Source of the DNA: Valencia hispanica
Lineage: Eukaryota; Chordata; Actinopteri; Cyprinodontiformes; Valenciidae
DNA length: 64,000 bases
Reading direction: 5' to 3'
Assembly (NCBI GenBank): GCA_963556495.2
Contig: OY747712.1
Location: forward strand, 7,891,081-7,955,080
In this document: piece after piece, positions 1 through 11,409 of the stretch
How the letters are laid out: every line of letters starts with the position of its first letter
Position numbering within the stretch: the first letter of the stretch is position 1
Made by a program: the position numbers and the translations under genes
The notes under the pieces: generated by a model
Seen by the model: the letters and a program-made list of their open reading frames with translations, nothing else
The model's database searches: none
What the model was told of the DNA's origin: nothing

Positions 1-217
1 GCATGTTTAGAAGTGCCTCTTCTAGGATCATGTACAGTTCTGTAGGGTTTTTCATGCCAGTTTGCATAAGATATGTGCTTTCTTTTCATTTTTAGGATCT
101 CTGTGTTTTTCTTCTGCTGTGTGAGTGTACTTGTTCTCTTTTAATATTTAGCCCTTTTGGTTCTTTGGTTTTCTGGACCTCCGGCCATCGATAAGGAGAA
201 TTCAGGTTGCACCATCT

Positions 218-757
218 GACCTCTGTGGGGTGCCGTTTGTAAAGTTACACAGTCAAAGGTTAACAGCAATAATTTGGGTTATTTAGCCTGTCATAAGAGA
301 AAAAAATGGGGGTTCATTTTTCAAAGTCATATTTGTGTCAATGTTATTCATGAATTTATAAATGTCACTGTTTCAAGCAGACAAAATACTTAGTTAGCAA
401 GCTAAATATTTAGTTTGAAGTTAAAATGGCTAGCTAAATATTTGGCTTCAAACTATTTAGCTCAGCGCTAAATATTTGGCTAATATACAAAGTTAGGGGT
501 TCGCCGGACCTAGCTTTTATCTGGATAGTCCACTACTGCTTTTCGGCAAGCGAATTTCCAAATATCTAAATATTTAGTTTTCAACCGACATATTTAGCTT
601 GAAGCTGAATATTTAATTTGTAAACTGAATATTTAGTTTTAAACTGACATTTATAAATGAATGAATATGGCTTGAAAAATTAAACCCAATTTCTTTTCTA
701 TTATTGGTGTTAATCTTTGACTGTGTAACTTTACTAATGGCACCCCATTGACCTCCT
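218..757. mobile_element. Foldback (long inverted repeat) element
   Basis: The left arm (218 to about 372) and right arm (about 620-757) are reverse complements over most of their length. Shared blocks include the GTAAAGTTACACAGTCAAAG core (left near 240-258) and ATTTATAAATGTCA next to the centre. The centre (375-620) carries repeated CTAAATATTTAG-like palindromes. No open frame is present, so this is a non-autonomous DNA element or foldback. I cannot assign a superfamily and did not find a convincing target duplication. Confidence 0.7.
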
Positions 758-1869
758 CTTACATCAATGCTGCTTTTAACAAGCATAATGGGGGGGGTAC
801 TGCAGGAAGAAAAGGCTAATGTTACACTGTCATCTTCCAACCACGTGTGCTGTAGCTAGAAAGACCTAAAGGGTAATTTTCCTCCATCTTCCCCAGCTGC
901 TGCTTCCTATTTTATTAACAAACTTTCTTTCATTTCAGCTGAGAGCCATTAGGCCTTTTTTTGGGTGTTAATTCTGATTAGGATAGGCCCCTCATTTGTA
1001 ATTGTCACCATAAATCATCGGTGGAGCCATTTAAAGAACCAGCCCACCTCGTTTTTTGAACCCTCATCTATTAAAGACGATGGCCTGTGTTTTGTATGCG
1101 CTCGCAGCTGATTCTCGGCTCTGCTCGGTAACAACGCTTCGCCTCTCCACCATCAGATATGGCCAGCTACAACTCTCCCACTTGTTTTGGTCTTGTGCCA
1201 AGTTAATTTAAGGGCGATTGTTCAAAGTCACCTTGCCGCCTTTAATTATGAAAACCGGCTGAATAGGTAATAACGAGGATGAAACCGGCCATCATGACTC
1301 GGAGCAGGAGTAGATTAAACAGGCGCGCAGTGATTAAAATGACATTGGTGCATCTAATAAACTGAAGAAATTATGCGTGGGGACATTTAGATATGGGGCT
1401 AATGAGGTGTCTAAATGATTTGTTTGTCTTTTTACTGTTCATAGAAGATCATCTGAAGAAAAACTTCATGTGGTTCAGAAAATAGGAGGTTTATGATTGT
1501 TCCGAGTCAGTTTGATGATTCGTTTTAGTGCCTCAGTTTTTCTGGATTTCTCTTGAATTCTTGAATATTGGTGACTTTCATTTCCAACTACAAATTAACA
1601 TCTCTTGTTAGAACAACACAATAAAGATAAAAACGGATTAATGGTCACATAAAAGAACAAAAGCTCTGGTTTGGGGTTTCTCCTAAAGACAGTCATTTTG
1701 TCAGAGTTTTCACTGAAATTATAATCTACATAATTAAATTTTAAGATTATTCTCATTGATTTATACAGCAGTTTTTAGAAATATTTATGTACCTTAAAAA
1801 ATTCTGTTTTTTTGGGATGTAAACTTCGCTTAATTTTGTTAATATTTCATGAGATAGACAAACACCAAT

Positions 1870-2140
1870 AATGTTTCCAAAATGTGTTACCCCCTTTTCC
1901 AGCAGTGACAGCTGAAAGTCTTTTGGGTTTTTGCCAGTTTTGCACTCCTAGATATCATAATTTTTTGCCCAGTCTCCCTTATAAAGTAGCTTCATCTCAG
2001 TCTGATTGAACGCCTGTAGATATCAACTTACCACTTTCCACAGATTCTCAGTTGGACTTGGTGATGAACTTTGATTGGGCCACTTGAACACATGACTATG
2101 CATTAATATAAACCACTCTTTTCAAAATTCTGGCTGTATG
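1870..2140 (-). mobile_element. Tc1-like transposase remnant
   Basis: Read on the minus strand, a stretch near 2050-2085 gives a degraded version of the transposase block around SPDLNPIENLW (here WPNQSSSPSPTENLW). It is followed by sequence similar to the C-terminal end of Tc1 transposases. Frames are broken throughout. Only a few hundred bases survive. Confidence 0.5.
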
Positions 2141-3176
2141 TCTAAAGTTGTATTTCTAGTATTGGAACTACATGGTAATTTTACCAGACCTTCACGTTAT
2201 GTATGTTTCTCCATTTCACTGGGCTGGCACAGACAGGGCCATTTTCAGGGCCATTTTAGGAACCAACCGAGTACTTGCCTTGGGGTGTGTACTCGGAAAT
2301 GGACCGGTGGAGTCGCTGGGTGGGACTTGTGGTTAACTCATTCTGATTGATTGTAACTCCGAGGGTAATTACATCAGCAGATGCCCCCAAACAACCAGCT
2401 TTGTAAAATTTGAAGAGTTGCTGGTACAACAACATAGCAAACAGAAACACGGCAACCATCCCTGCTTCTTCCGTTGTCAATCTCTGGTTATTCTCTGCTG
2501 CTGTGGGCACCTTTTGGCGCGGATCAGTGATGCTATTCTCTGCCGAAGCGGTTGTGGTATGCAGATGTCTTCACAAAATCCTTAGAGGGACAAATTTGTA
2601 TGGAGACATGACGGCTGAGAGAACCGGGCCAGCGAATGTACGCCATCAGAAACAAGGTCCGGTAAATATATCCTGAAATAATGGAAATGTGCCTCAAGAG
2701 ATTCTTCTGCTGGATGATGAACCTCCACCCTGTCAGGGTTATTTGCCTCCATTCATTCTCCCATCAACTGGTCCACCTTCCTTTTCTATGCTGAAGAAAA
2801 GCACCCCCAGTATAATGGTGTCACTCATGTTTTACAATGGTGATGGTGTGTTTATGGTGTTGTGAACAGCTGACTTTAAATTGCTTAAGTGCTCCGTTTA
2901 GTTGATCTCTGAAGCCACTGGAGTTTATTTGAGAGTTTCAGACTAAGGGAGGCGGAATTTAAAACTCTGTCATTCTTCATAAAATCAGACTAAAATTCAT
3001 TGATTGGTATAAAATTGGAACAGTTCAAGCGTTATGAATACCCTGAGAATAAACCTGCCCAGAACGGTTTGACGATCATACCAAGAACCGAGTCTCCTTC
3101 TTCCTTACATGAATCCATCTTTGACAAAGACGAATTTCTAACCTTCTGCGCTTTCTCTTCTTCCTGCCTCCTTCAG

Positions 3177-3324
3177 TCTTACATGGAAGATCACCTGAAG
3201 AACAAGGACCGCCTGGCGAAGGAATGGGAGGCGTTGTGTGCTTATCAGGCTGAACCCAACGCAACCACCACTGGTCTGAAGAATGGCAATGCAAAGAAGA
3301 ACCGTTCCGCCGCTGTGGTGGCAT
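3177..3324 (+). CDS. ptprn2: PTPRN2-like phosphatase, exon a (start of PTP-like domain)
   Basis: This is the first exon in the window of a receptor-type PTP of the IA-2/phogrin family, a dense-core vesicle membrane protein whose cytoplasmic PTP domain is largely inactive toward phosphotyrosine. It reads SYMEDHLKNKDRLAKEWEAL and then a CAYQAEPN stretch, which is typical at the start of the IA-2 family PTP domain. It ends at KKNRS, the position of the phosphotyrosine loop, where active PTPs usually have KNRY. The acceptor is a pyrimidine-rich tract ending in cag before 3177; the donor is gtaagt at 3325, leaving the exon in phase 1. The preceding exon, expected to carry the juxtamembrane segment, is not found in 1-3176. 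The choice of PTPRN2 over PTPRN rests mainly on later exons. Confidence 0.93.
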
Positions 3325-4460
3325 GTAAGTACAGCTCAAACCTTTTCTCATTTTTTCTTGATGCTCTAGTGTGCAAAAGTCTTAAAGTGCCCCTTATTTC
3401 TTTGTACTTCAATGTGAAGAGGCCAGCATTTTTAAAGTGGTCTGCATCATTAGTTCTCTAGGTTTCTGAAGCTTTTCCAAAGCTTTAGCAAATAATTGTC
3501 ACCTTCTTTAAGATAATATCTAAGGGCAACCTATCTTGGGTGTTGTACTTCTTGATATCGTTCAATCAGGGAAGCATTGCACTTTGCACTTCTCAACAGC
3601 TCCGTCTGTGTTTTCGGAGCTTATTTTCTATAATCAGAAAATAGGAGAAGATGCAGTGAGCAGAAGGATTGTAAATTAGTTTTTTATTGAGGCTCTCCTG
3701 CGCAGACCTCATCAATGATTAAAATTTCTAAGCCTTTGTGGAAATGGCCTCATCTAATAAAATAAAATAAAAAACTGTTGTCCCAGTCTCTGCAGTAGGC
3801 TGAGGCTTAATGAAATCCAGATTGTGAACTGGGAAAGCGGTTTGTCGGTTGGGAATAAATTGTGATTCCAATTTGAAGCACCTTAAGCTTCTGTGAGGCT
3901 GGAAAAAAACTCAACAGTTTTTGCCAATTAAGCTGGTGAGGTTTGACTTGTCAAAAATAAGAAACTTTTATTAAAAGAATGAACCAAAGATGATGTGCAG
4001 CACATCTGCTTAAAGCATTTCAAGTCACTGGGTGAACAAGTTGCCGTCTTAGCCCTAAAATTTCCTTGGATTTTTGCTTGTACTTCTGTAATCTTCCGGA
4101 TCAGACTGATATCCCTTTGATTAAACCTTTGACACATCAGTTCGCCCGGAGTTTCAGAGCTTCAATGTAGAAGGTTTTGAAGTATGGTGACAATTTGTTA
4201 GATCTTTCTGGATGAAGGGGGAGATTTAGGGATTCACCCATCAAACTTCAAGGAAAAGCAAAGAGCGTCTCAAGTCACTTCGGTTGTGAGCTGAAAATTA
4301 ACTCGATTCATTACAGGAGAAAATGCAAGTTATGTTAGAAAAGTTTGGTCAGCAGATGTGCTAGCTAAACATCCTGTTTTCATTGCTTCCTAATGTGGCC
4401 AATAGAAACTTGCCTGAGTGAGGCAAAAAATGCTGAATCCTTCATTTTTTTCTGTTCCAG
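3325..4460 (+). other. Intron between exons a and b
   Basis: The intron is about 1.1 kb, with donor gtaagt and acceptor ttccag. I see no repeat family or RNA gene that I recognise in it. Confidence 0.8.
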
Positions 4461-4534
4461 ATGATCACTCCAGAATCACCTTGAAGGTGGAGAACAGCCA
4501 AGGCAACTCCGACTACATCAATGCCAGCCCAGTT
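4461..4534 (+). CDS. ptprn2: PTPRN2-like phosphatase, exon b
   Basis: The exon continues the frame (1 nt from exon a plus 74 nt gives 25 codons) with YDHSRITLKVENSQGNSD and then YINASPV. The SDYINAS motif is the conserved PTP substrate-binding element. The acceptor is tctgttccag at 4451-4460 and the donor is gtaagc at 4535, with a phase 0 exit. The residues YDHSR and NSDYINASP fit PTPRN2 and PTPRN alike. The following intron is about 9.7 kb. Confidence 0.93.
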
Positions 4535-5136
4535 GTAAGCACCCCATCTGCTTTCTAAACTTTGCCTTTCACACCGCAGTTCTGGCAGCCTCCCGCAGTC
4601 CCCCCGTGGGGCATCACGGCAACACAAGCAGCCTACCGTTGCCCGATGTAAATTTTGATGCAACGCTTGCTTAACTTCGGTGGCAGGCTCACAGCGCGCC
4701 CACGTTCTCGGCCATGAATATTAACAATTTCTATACAGCGAACACCCCAGGCGGGTATTCGTTGGGAGATGGGACATGCGCACGACTCGCTTTACATTTG
4801 TGCAACTCAAATTGATCTGCGGGGTCTTGGGAAATGATTGCTTCTGACCTTGAGTTATGCTAATTCAATGCTGCTTTGTGTTTACTATTGCGACTGTGCC
4901 CTGCATGCTGAGGCCCGTTCTCGGCACGGTACCGATTTAAGGAGGGAAAGCAGCCCGCAGGAAGGAAACTGGGGGGAAAGAAAGAGCCATGTGAATTCAG
5001 TAAGTGAGGGAATCAATTTGGAAACCAGTGTTGGAATAGTAGGTTTATGCTTCCCTCAAGGCAGATACACTGGTATTCCATTAAAAGCAACACAAACCCT
5101 ATGCATTTCAAATCTGGGCGCCACACCAAAAAGTGG

Positions 5137-5207
5137 CTGCGTGTGCCTGTGGGTGGGTGTGTGTGGCTGTGCGTGTGTGCGTGTGTGTGGGTGTGTGTGG
5201 GTGTGCG

Positions 5208-5248
<41 letters not shown>
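5137..5248 (+). repeat. GT/TG-rich microsatellite
   Basis: Interrupted (GT)n with GC and GG interruptions that ends in a short GCGCGCG run at about 5239-5247. It creates long spurious open frames on both strands. Confidence 0.95.
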
Positions 5249-6429
5249 CAGTGAGAAACCAAAAGAAATCAGAACTATATGAGAGCGAAAGAGCAACACT
5301 GTCAAACGTCACAAATGTAACAACAGATCCAACACATGTACCCACACATGCTCAAAGAGGAACTCAAACTGTGCCAGCGTGCACATGCATGGAGCAGTAA
5401 ACACACACATACACACAGATGACATAAAAGAGAGAGAACAAACACCCACACTGACACACGAGCGCACGATCACTGTCAGGCTCCCACCTCCCACGCTCTA
5501 TTAATAAAGCAGGACTGCATGCGAAACGTACGGCGGATGCGCACTTATTTTAGGAATTTCCTCCGTCCTTTGCTCTCCCACACTTCGACCGAAAGGAAAA
5601 AGGCGTAGTGTTTGGGATCGTCTTCCAGCAACCTGTCAATAACCATAAAACTCATTTATTAAAAATGTATTGGCTGTGGAGCTAAATATAATTAGATTCC
5701 CTGCTGTCATGTCGGATAAACCGCTTGGTTCTGATGAGATTCATTCATTGACCTATATTCTAAAAATTGGTTAAATGTGATTTCTTTTTATTTTTATATA
5801 TAACCATCAATCTTTTTTAACGAAAACAACACAAACGCCTAGAGGAGATGGTTTAATTTAGGTTATTACAGCTGCTCATCAAAGATTACAGATTTTCCAG
5901 ATCAGAACCCATATTTTGTAAATACCACAGATAATCTGTCCTCCTTGCAATACTCATCATATCCCTTCAATTTGTTTACATTTTGTCATGTAAAAATTAA
6001 AACTTTGATGTATTTCATTGAGATGTCATGTGATAGGCTAACAGCATTCAGTGCAAAATTGGGAACATGAAGGAAACTAATATTGGATGATGTGTTGTAC
6101 AAATTAAAATCTGAGAAGTGTGGAGTGCTTTTGTATTCAGGCACCTTTACTATGATCACTTGATGGGGCGAGATTAAAAGTCTCATTCGCTCATCTTTTC
6201 AACAAATTTGCTGTGGTCTCTAGTATGAATGAATGCCGTCTGAGTCGTTTTCTGTTGAAAAAATGCTCTAGCGCTCCTGTTTTGGGAAGTTAAAGCTTTT
6301 TGGAGGAGTGGGAGGGGGAAAACGACAGGATTACTCATTAATATTCATGATATGCAACTGTCTCGCCTCTGATTGACTAACAGCAATGCAATTGTTATGC
6401 GACCTTCACTGGTGGTGTTCCAAGAAATT

Positions 6430-6625
6430 TTCAATCAATCAATCAATCAATCAAACTTTATTTATAAAGCACTTATCATACAAAGATTGCATAGAAGATT
6501 GCAATTCAAAGTGCTTTACAGATTAAAAATGAGTCCACATAAACCACATTCCCATCCCTCCCTCATATATTTTTAAAAACATGATCACATTTATACATTT
6601 ATACCCCCTCCTCCTCCTCCCAACC
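6430..6625 (-). mobile_element. L2-type LINE, truncated 3' end
   Basis: A (TCAA)n-type tail is followed by ACTTTATTTATAAAGCACTT. This and the sequence through about 6570 align closely with the 3' end of the full-length L2 element at 21991-22100, including the phrases acagattaaaa and ccacataa. Only the 3' terminal part of the element is present, on the minus strand. Confidence 0.8.
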
Positions 6626-6635
6626 CAGCCCCCAT

Positions 6636-7070
6636 GTGTCTGTGACTCCAACCATTTCTTCCTCAATTGTTCTTTCTTGGGTAAAAACTGCAATGCTGAT
6701 GTCTTATCTCCAACAATCACTCAAGCTCGAACGTGTTCCGCCATGTTGTGGAGTTGCTAACAGTTACCTTCTACTAGCAGAGACTCGCTATGCTCTCCTC
6801 TGGCCACCAGATCAATACAGCCTTCCCGTGAGCGGTCACAAGCCGAGGTGTGCAAGACCATGAATACTAATTTTCTCTGTTGACATAGAAGGGACTGGGT
6901 TTTTCTGACTTGCTCGTTTTTGTCGTCTATTTCTTTTCTGTGGCTAATGTAGGCAATGGGGGTGTGAGAAAATGTTGATGTGCAGCATGCATATGTAACT
7001 CAGAGTCACAGATCGTATTTCAAAAAGAACAAGTATTACACGGTTCTCAGTGAACAAGACCTTTAAAGTT
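6636..7070 (+). repeat. Dispersed repeat family A, copy 1
   Basis: This segment aligns along its length with 19845-20300. Shared phrases include ccaaccatttctt, tttcttgggtaaaaa, tagaagggactgg, gtggctaatgtaggcaatgg and aagtattacacggtt. The two copies are diverged and I see no coding potential. The family is unknown to me, and the left edge abuts the L2 tail. Confidence 0.75.
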
Positions 7071-7139
7071 GTTGGAAAGTTTAAACCAAAGTTAGGTTGT
7101 TATACCAAGCTTTAAGCATCTTCACGTTCACTATTTAAA

Positions 7140-7245
7140 CTTATAGGCATGTTTGCATGATTGTATTGAAACAGCTTTTCTTGTAAAGTGCCTTGAGATG
7201 ACAACTGTTGTGAATCAGCACTATATAAATTAACTGAAGCTGGTC
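7140..7245 (+). repeat. Teleost interspersed repeat, 3' tail
   Basis: The phrase aaagtgccttgagatgaca ... gaatcagcactatataaatt is the reverse complement of the start of the repeat at 8480 and of the fragment at 48478. Fish retroelement tails commonly have this form. Only the tail is recognisable. Confidence 0.55.
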
Positions 7246-8477
7246 AGAGCTGATGATGAAAAATGCTTATAACTGCATATTTTAATAGTTCAAACACCAA
7301 ATATATTTTAACACACATTAATGCGCTCAGTGGAAAGCACTACTGCAGAAGCTAACACCTACACTCGTCTTTATCTTCACTCTCGGAGGAACAGCCAATC
7401 AGCACCAAAGAAATGTTATGTTGCTCCTCAATTGGCAAATATTCGATATATGCTGCACGAAACAAATGCACGAATGGGTGGATTTTCTGCAAATAATTTG
7501 GAGTCACATTCTACAGAAAAATCCGTTAGAGCTTTAAGAAATTAAAGGAATATGATAGGGTTCGCATTTTAGGCTTGTATGCAAACAGGTGGTTGTATTT
7601 TGCATTTGCCCATCGTATTGAGGACAAATCAAGTTGTAGAAAAAGTAAATAGAAATAGATCTTGTTTAATAATCTGGACCCAGAAACAAACAGCAAAAGT
7701 TATGTCCCTAAATAGGAGCGATTGTAGCTCAGCGTTACAGCTGCCAGCACTCAACATCCTTTAGAAAGCAGACTCAGGTGTCATGCAGCAATAACATCCT
7801 CCCTCACTGTCAAACTTCCTCCAAGAGTTAAGTCTGAGTGATGGAAACAGGCACAGGATTGGATTTTTTCTGTCTTAGAGAAGAAGAGACAAAAACTCAG
7901 CAGCAGGGATAATTACATGTCTCCCGTCCCACACTTTTGCTTTTTTTTAAAAAAGGAACGTGTCTTAAAAAAAGGGAGTAGGAAAGACAGTTGTCCTTTT
8001 CCAGCAGCATTAATGGCAGGGTTTTATTCTGGAGACACTTCAACAAGTCAGAAAGCATTTTTGTCTCGGCTGAGAGTGAAAAGAATCAAAAGGAACATTG
8101 GGAGATGAAGACAGGTGATGAGTTTGTAAAGTCTCCCTGATCCGAGAATCTGGGTTTTTATCCTCTTTTTCTGTCAGTTTTACCTGTTATTTATCTCCAA
8201 CTGTTTAGTGCAGCCATCCTTTTTCTTGTCCCTCCATTTGTCTGTTTTATTTGTAGGCATTTTTCTCTTTCGTTATGGAACATACTGTTCTGTGTTCAGG
8301 TTCCTGGTGCCTACCTATTTGGATTTTGTTAGACACTTTCCTTCTTTTTTGTATTTCCCTGCGTGAAACTCTGTCGAGGAGAAATATTTGTCAGAAAAAA
8401 AGTGTCCAGGCAGCAGGTCACATCATGAGGAGTTCTAGAACATGGAAAAAACAGCATTCATCTAGAAAAATATTTAC

Positions 8478-8875
8478 ATTTAATTCAGTTTATTTATATG
8501 TCACCAATTCACCACCCATGTTATCTCAAGGCACTTTAAAAGAAAAGTAATTTCAATCCAATCATACATTCCAATTAATCGTTCAGTTTATTATTCCAAT
8601 CAGGTTAAAAGTTTTCTATCTAGGGAAACCCAGCAAATTGTCGCATTCCCTCCTCCAGGACAAACATGCAGCAACAGTAGACAGTCGCCTATGTTGTGTC
8701 GTTGACTTCACAGCAATCCCTCATACTGAGCAAGCATGTAGCGAAAGTGGAGAAGAAAAACTCCTCTTTCACAGGAAGAAACTTCCAACAGAACCAGGCT
8801 CCTTACGAGCCACGATCGTCTTGGGGTTTGAGAAGACAGAGATAATAAAAGAAGATAAGAACTGATCCAGGAGTT
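8478..8875 (+). repeat. Abundant teleost interspersed repeat
   Basis: It starts with aattcagtttatttatat and tctcaaggcacttt and continues through ccctcatactgagcaagcatg, ggaagaaacttccaacagaacc and gtttgagaagacagag. I recognise this as a common repeat of percomorph fish; I cannot state its class with certainty. It has no open frame of interest. A truncated copy lies at 48478-48545 and a tail at 7140. Confidence 0.6.
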
Positions 8876-9364
8876 CTTTCTTTGTTTAAGAAAATTAATA
8901 ACAAGAGAGGAAGATCATTCAGTTACTGGGAGCGTCATCCCAGCCAATGTCCCCCTCCAACAAGGCATCACCGCTTAGCAGAACACCAGACCAGGTGTAG
9001 CTTCCATGGAAAGAAAAACACTGAGAGAAAACACAAAGTTAACAGTTGAAATAACAGCAAATAATGCAGATTGGAGAGTAGTAGGAGAAGAAAGTATAGC
9101 AGTACCATTATTTAAAAGAACAATGAGATTTTCAAACAGATTTGCAACATAACTTAAGTGTTTGTAAAACCTGTTGCTACCTTTGCTTTTATATCATTAA
9201 CAGAGATCCCACACAATAAGGTACACTTTTCGAAAATTTTAGAACAAGTAAATTCACTACTTTTGTAGGCAAAAAAAAAGATTCCGAAAAACTGTTGGAA
9301 ATCCAGTTTTTGCACTTTTACAAACAGAATATTGGCATCAAAGATTCCAATCTGTGTTTCACAG

Positions 9365-10032
9365 TAGAGCTTTAATCGGGCCTTAAAAGTGGGGCCGACC
9401 CGGCCCGAGTCCGAGAGAATTCAGCCCGAGCCCGAAGAGTATATTTTGAATGACAGCTTATTAAAGCCCGAACCCGATTACAGCCCGACATTATTCAAAA
9501 GTCACACATCAGGGTTTCCGCTAGAAAAAAATGGCACCGGACAACGTGACCGGCAGGTTTTCAATTTACTGGACAAATGTTTGAAATTCCCGTCAAATAG
9601 GCCGATTATCTGAAGCTTAAAATGATAAATGAGGCCCTGCCTATAAGAATAATATCGAGGCACGTTGATGTATAATTTTTTTTTTTTTTTAAGTCTGCAG
9701 CTTTATGAAATAAAATGAGTACCGTCAATTAGGCTATCTTACGTGCATGACTTCTAAAATAGAGGCTATTGCACAAGCCTGCCCTCTTTAAACATAAAGA
9801 TAAAGGAACTGAAGGCCTTACCTATTATCAGATCAAATAATTTGCAAACAAAAACACATATTCACCAGCGGCTAACCTCCATTTTACCTCCTCAGCATCC
9901 ATTTTGCATCTTGTCCGCGCTAATGAGATGATCAGCTGTCCTCTAAAACCCGAGCCCATGGACAATGATAGAAATTAAGCCCGAACCCGGCCCGAGCCGT
10001 TGGGACCCGTCGGGCGAAGATCTTCAGCTCTA
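9365..10032. mobile_element. Non-autonomous hAT-like element with 8-bp target duplication
   Basis: The element is bounded by identical 8-bp direct repeats TTTCACAG (9357-9364 and 10033-10040). Its ends are inverted (TAGAGCT at the left, AGCTCTA at the right), and CCCGAGCCCG-rich subterminal sequence occurs on both sides. An 8-bp duplication is the hallmark of hAT elements. It is 668 bp long with no transposase frame. Subterminal GC-rich motifs differ sharply from the AT-rich centre. Confidence 0.8.
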
Positions 10033-11392
10033 TTTCACAGACTCGCCTAATTCAAGAAGTGTTATGTTTTTTAAAATACAGCTGTTCCAAGTTGGTCTAG
10101 ATGCCACCAAAGAAACAAAATATTGAAAAGTCAGAAGCTAACTTCAGCAATGTTGTTTCGTTGTTTCGTGAACAGGCAGCGGATTAAAATCAACTAGGAC
10201 TAGAATAAAAAAAATTACATTAATTAATAAGGCAACTATGTAAATGTTTTGTATTGAAACAATAAAAACTGTGAGTGCTGTTTCTCCACGGGTGTCATTA
10301 CGGGCATTTTCACCCAGTAAAAGAGACAAACCAAGGTGTCGCTATTGTTCTTGAGTGAAATATCATACACTGTGAAAGAATCAGAATTTCCTTTTATGGA
10401 AACTTCTTGTCACAAACTGGAGATCAACCCCAGAACAACAAAAGTATATGTAACCGTTGGATAATGTAGATGTAAACCTCTGGACCTCTACCTTTAGATA
10501 ATTATTCTCTTTTTGCTGAATTTCTAGCTGATGTTTTAATGAGCAGAAGCCCCTCAGCAAGATGTCACCTTTTTTCTCCCTCTTCCCTTTCTTTTTCCGT
10601 CTCTGTCCTACTACCTTTTAAGTTCATTAGACATTCATTATTGTTTGGCATTCACAAAAGCCACGAAGGACCATTAAAGACAATTTGGTGTGCGGAAAAG
10701 CCCGAGAAATTATCCGTCTTCCTCCTGTAATTGCCTCCAGCTAAATTGGTCTCGCCAATTATTACATTTACCGTACAATTTGCATGCTAATAAGCAGGGG
10801 TGTCACTCACTTCGTCGCTAGTTCTGCTCGTGCGCCGTCTGCCGTCTCCTACTCACGACGCCTACACCATCCCTCTGCACTTTTCATTAAGTTTGAGAAA
10901 AATTCTTGAGTTCCTGTTCGACCTGTTCGACCTGTTCTCCGCGAAGCTTCCAGCTGTGAACAAGAGAGCGGGTAAAGGAGGAATTGTGCTGTGACATAGT
11001 ACATGGTGTACCGATTCAAAGAAAAAATGGAATCAGGCCTATTAAGTTGCATTCTTGGGTTTATTCCTAACATGAATGACCCCCATAAATGAGCTTTAGA
11101 AATTATGCCCCTCTTTTCTCTGATATTGTTAACGGTTGCAATTCAGAGTAAGACCTTTTTTTCTTAAATTCGGTTTTATTTTCGTGGCATTCTTTATCCG
11201 TTTTTTGTGTAACAAAGTGCTTTGTAGAATGTAATGAAGAGACCTAAGACAACATGTTTTCAGGCCCAAAATACTTCATATGGTACCTTGTTTAAATATT
11301 CATCCAATATTCATCCTCCACACTGTCATATTTTTAAGGCTATTGTGATTTTATTTAATAGTCCTAAAAAAGCAGCACATAACACCCCCCGA

Positions 11393-11409
11393 CCCCCCCC
11401 CCCCCCCCC
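11393..11409 (+). repeat. Poly-C tract
   Basis: A 17-base C run lies at the end of a C-rich stretch starting at 11385. Confidence 0.9.

Larger units (their letters stand above)
1..3176 (+). other. 3' portion of an upstream intron
   Basis: No coding exon of the host gene is recognisable here. It holds a foldback element (218-757), a Tc1-like remnant (about 1870-2140) and a candidate conserved non-coding stretch around 1040-1440 (see findings). The segment 2230-2690 looks repeat-like, but I cannot name its family. The exon expected immediately before SYMEDHL must lie upstream of the window. Confidence 0.6.

Noticed and set aside
2256..2676. Possible upstream exon or small gene around 2256-2676
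   Set aside because: The open frames on both strands lack splice context and any PTPRN-like residues. The stretch looks like a non-autonomous repeat.
5013..5400. Overlapping open frames on both strands near the GT repeat
   Set aside because: They consist of Val/Cys or Thr/His dipeptide runs generated by the (GT)n microsatellite.
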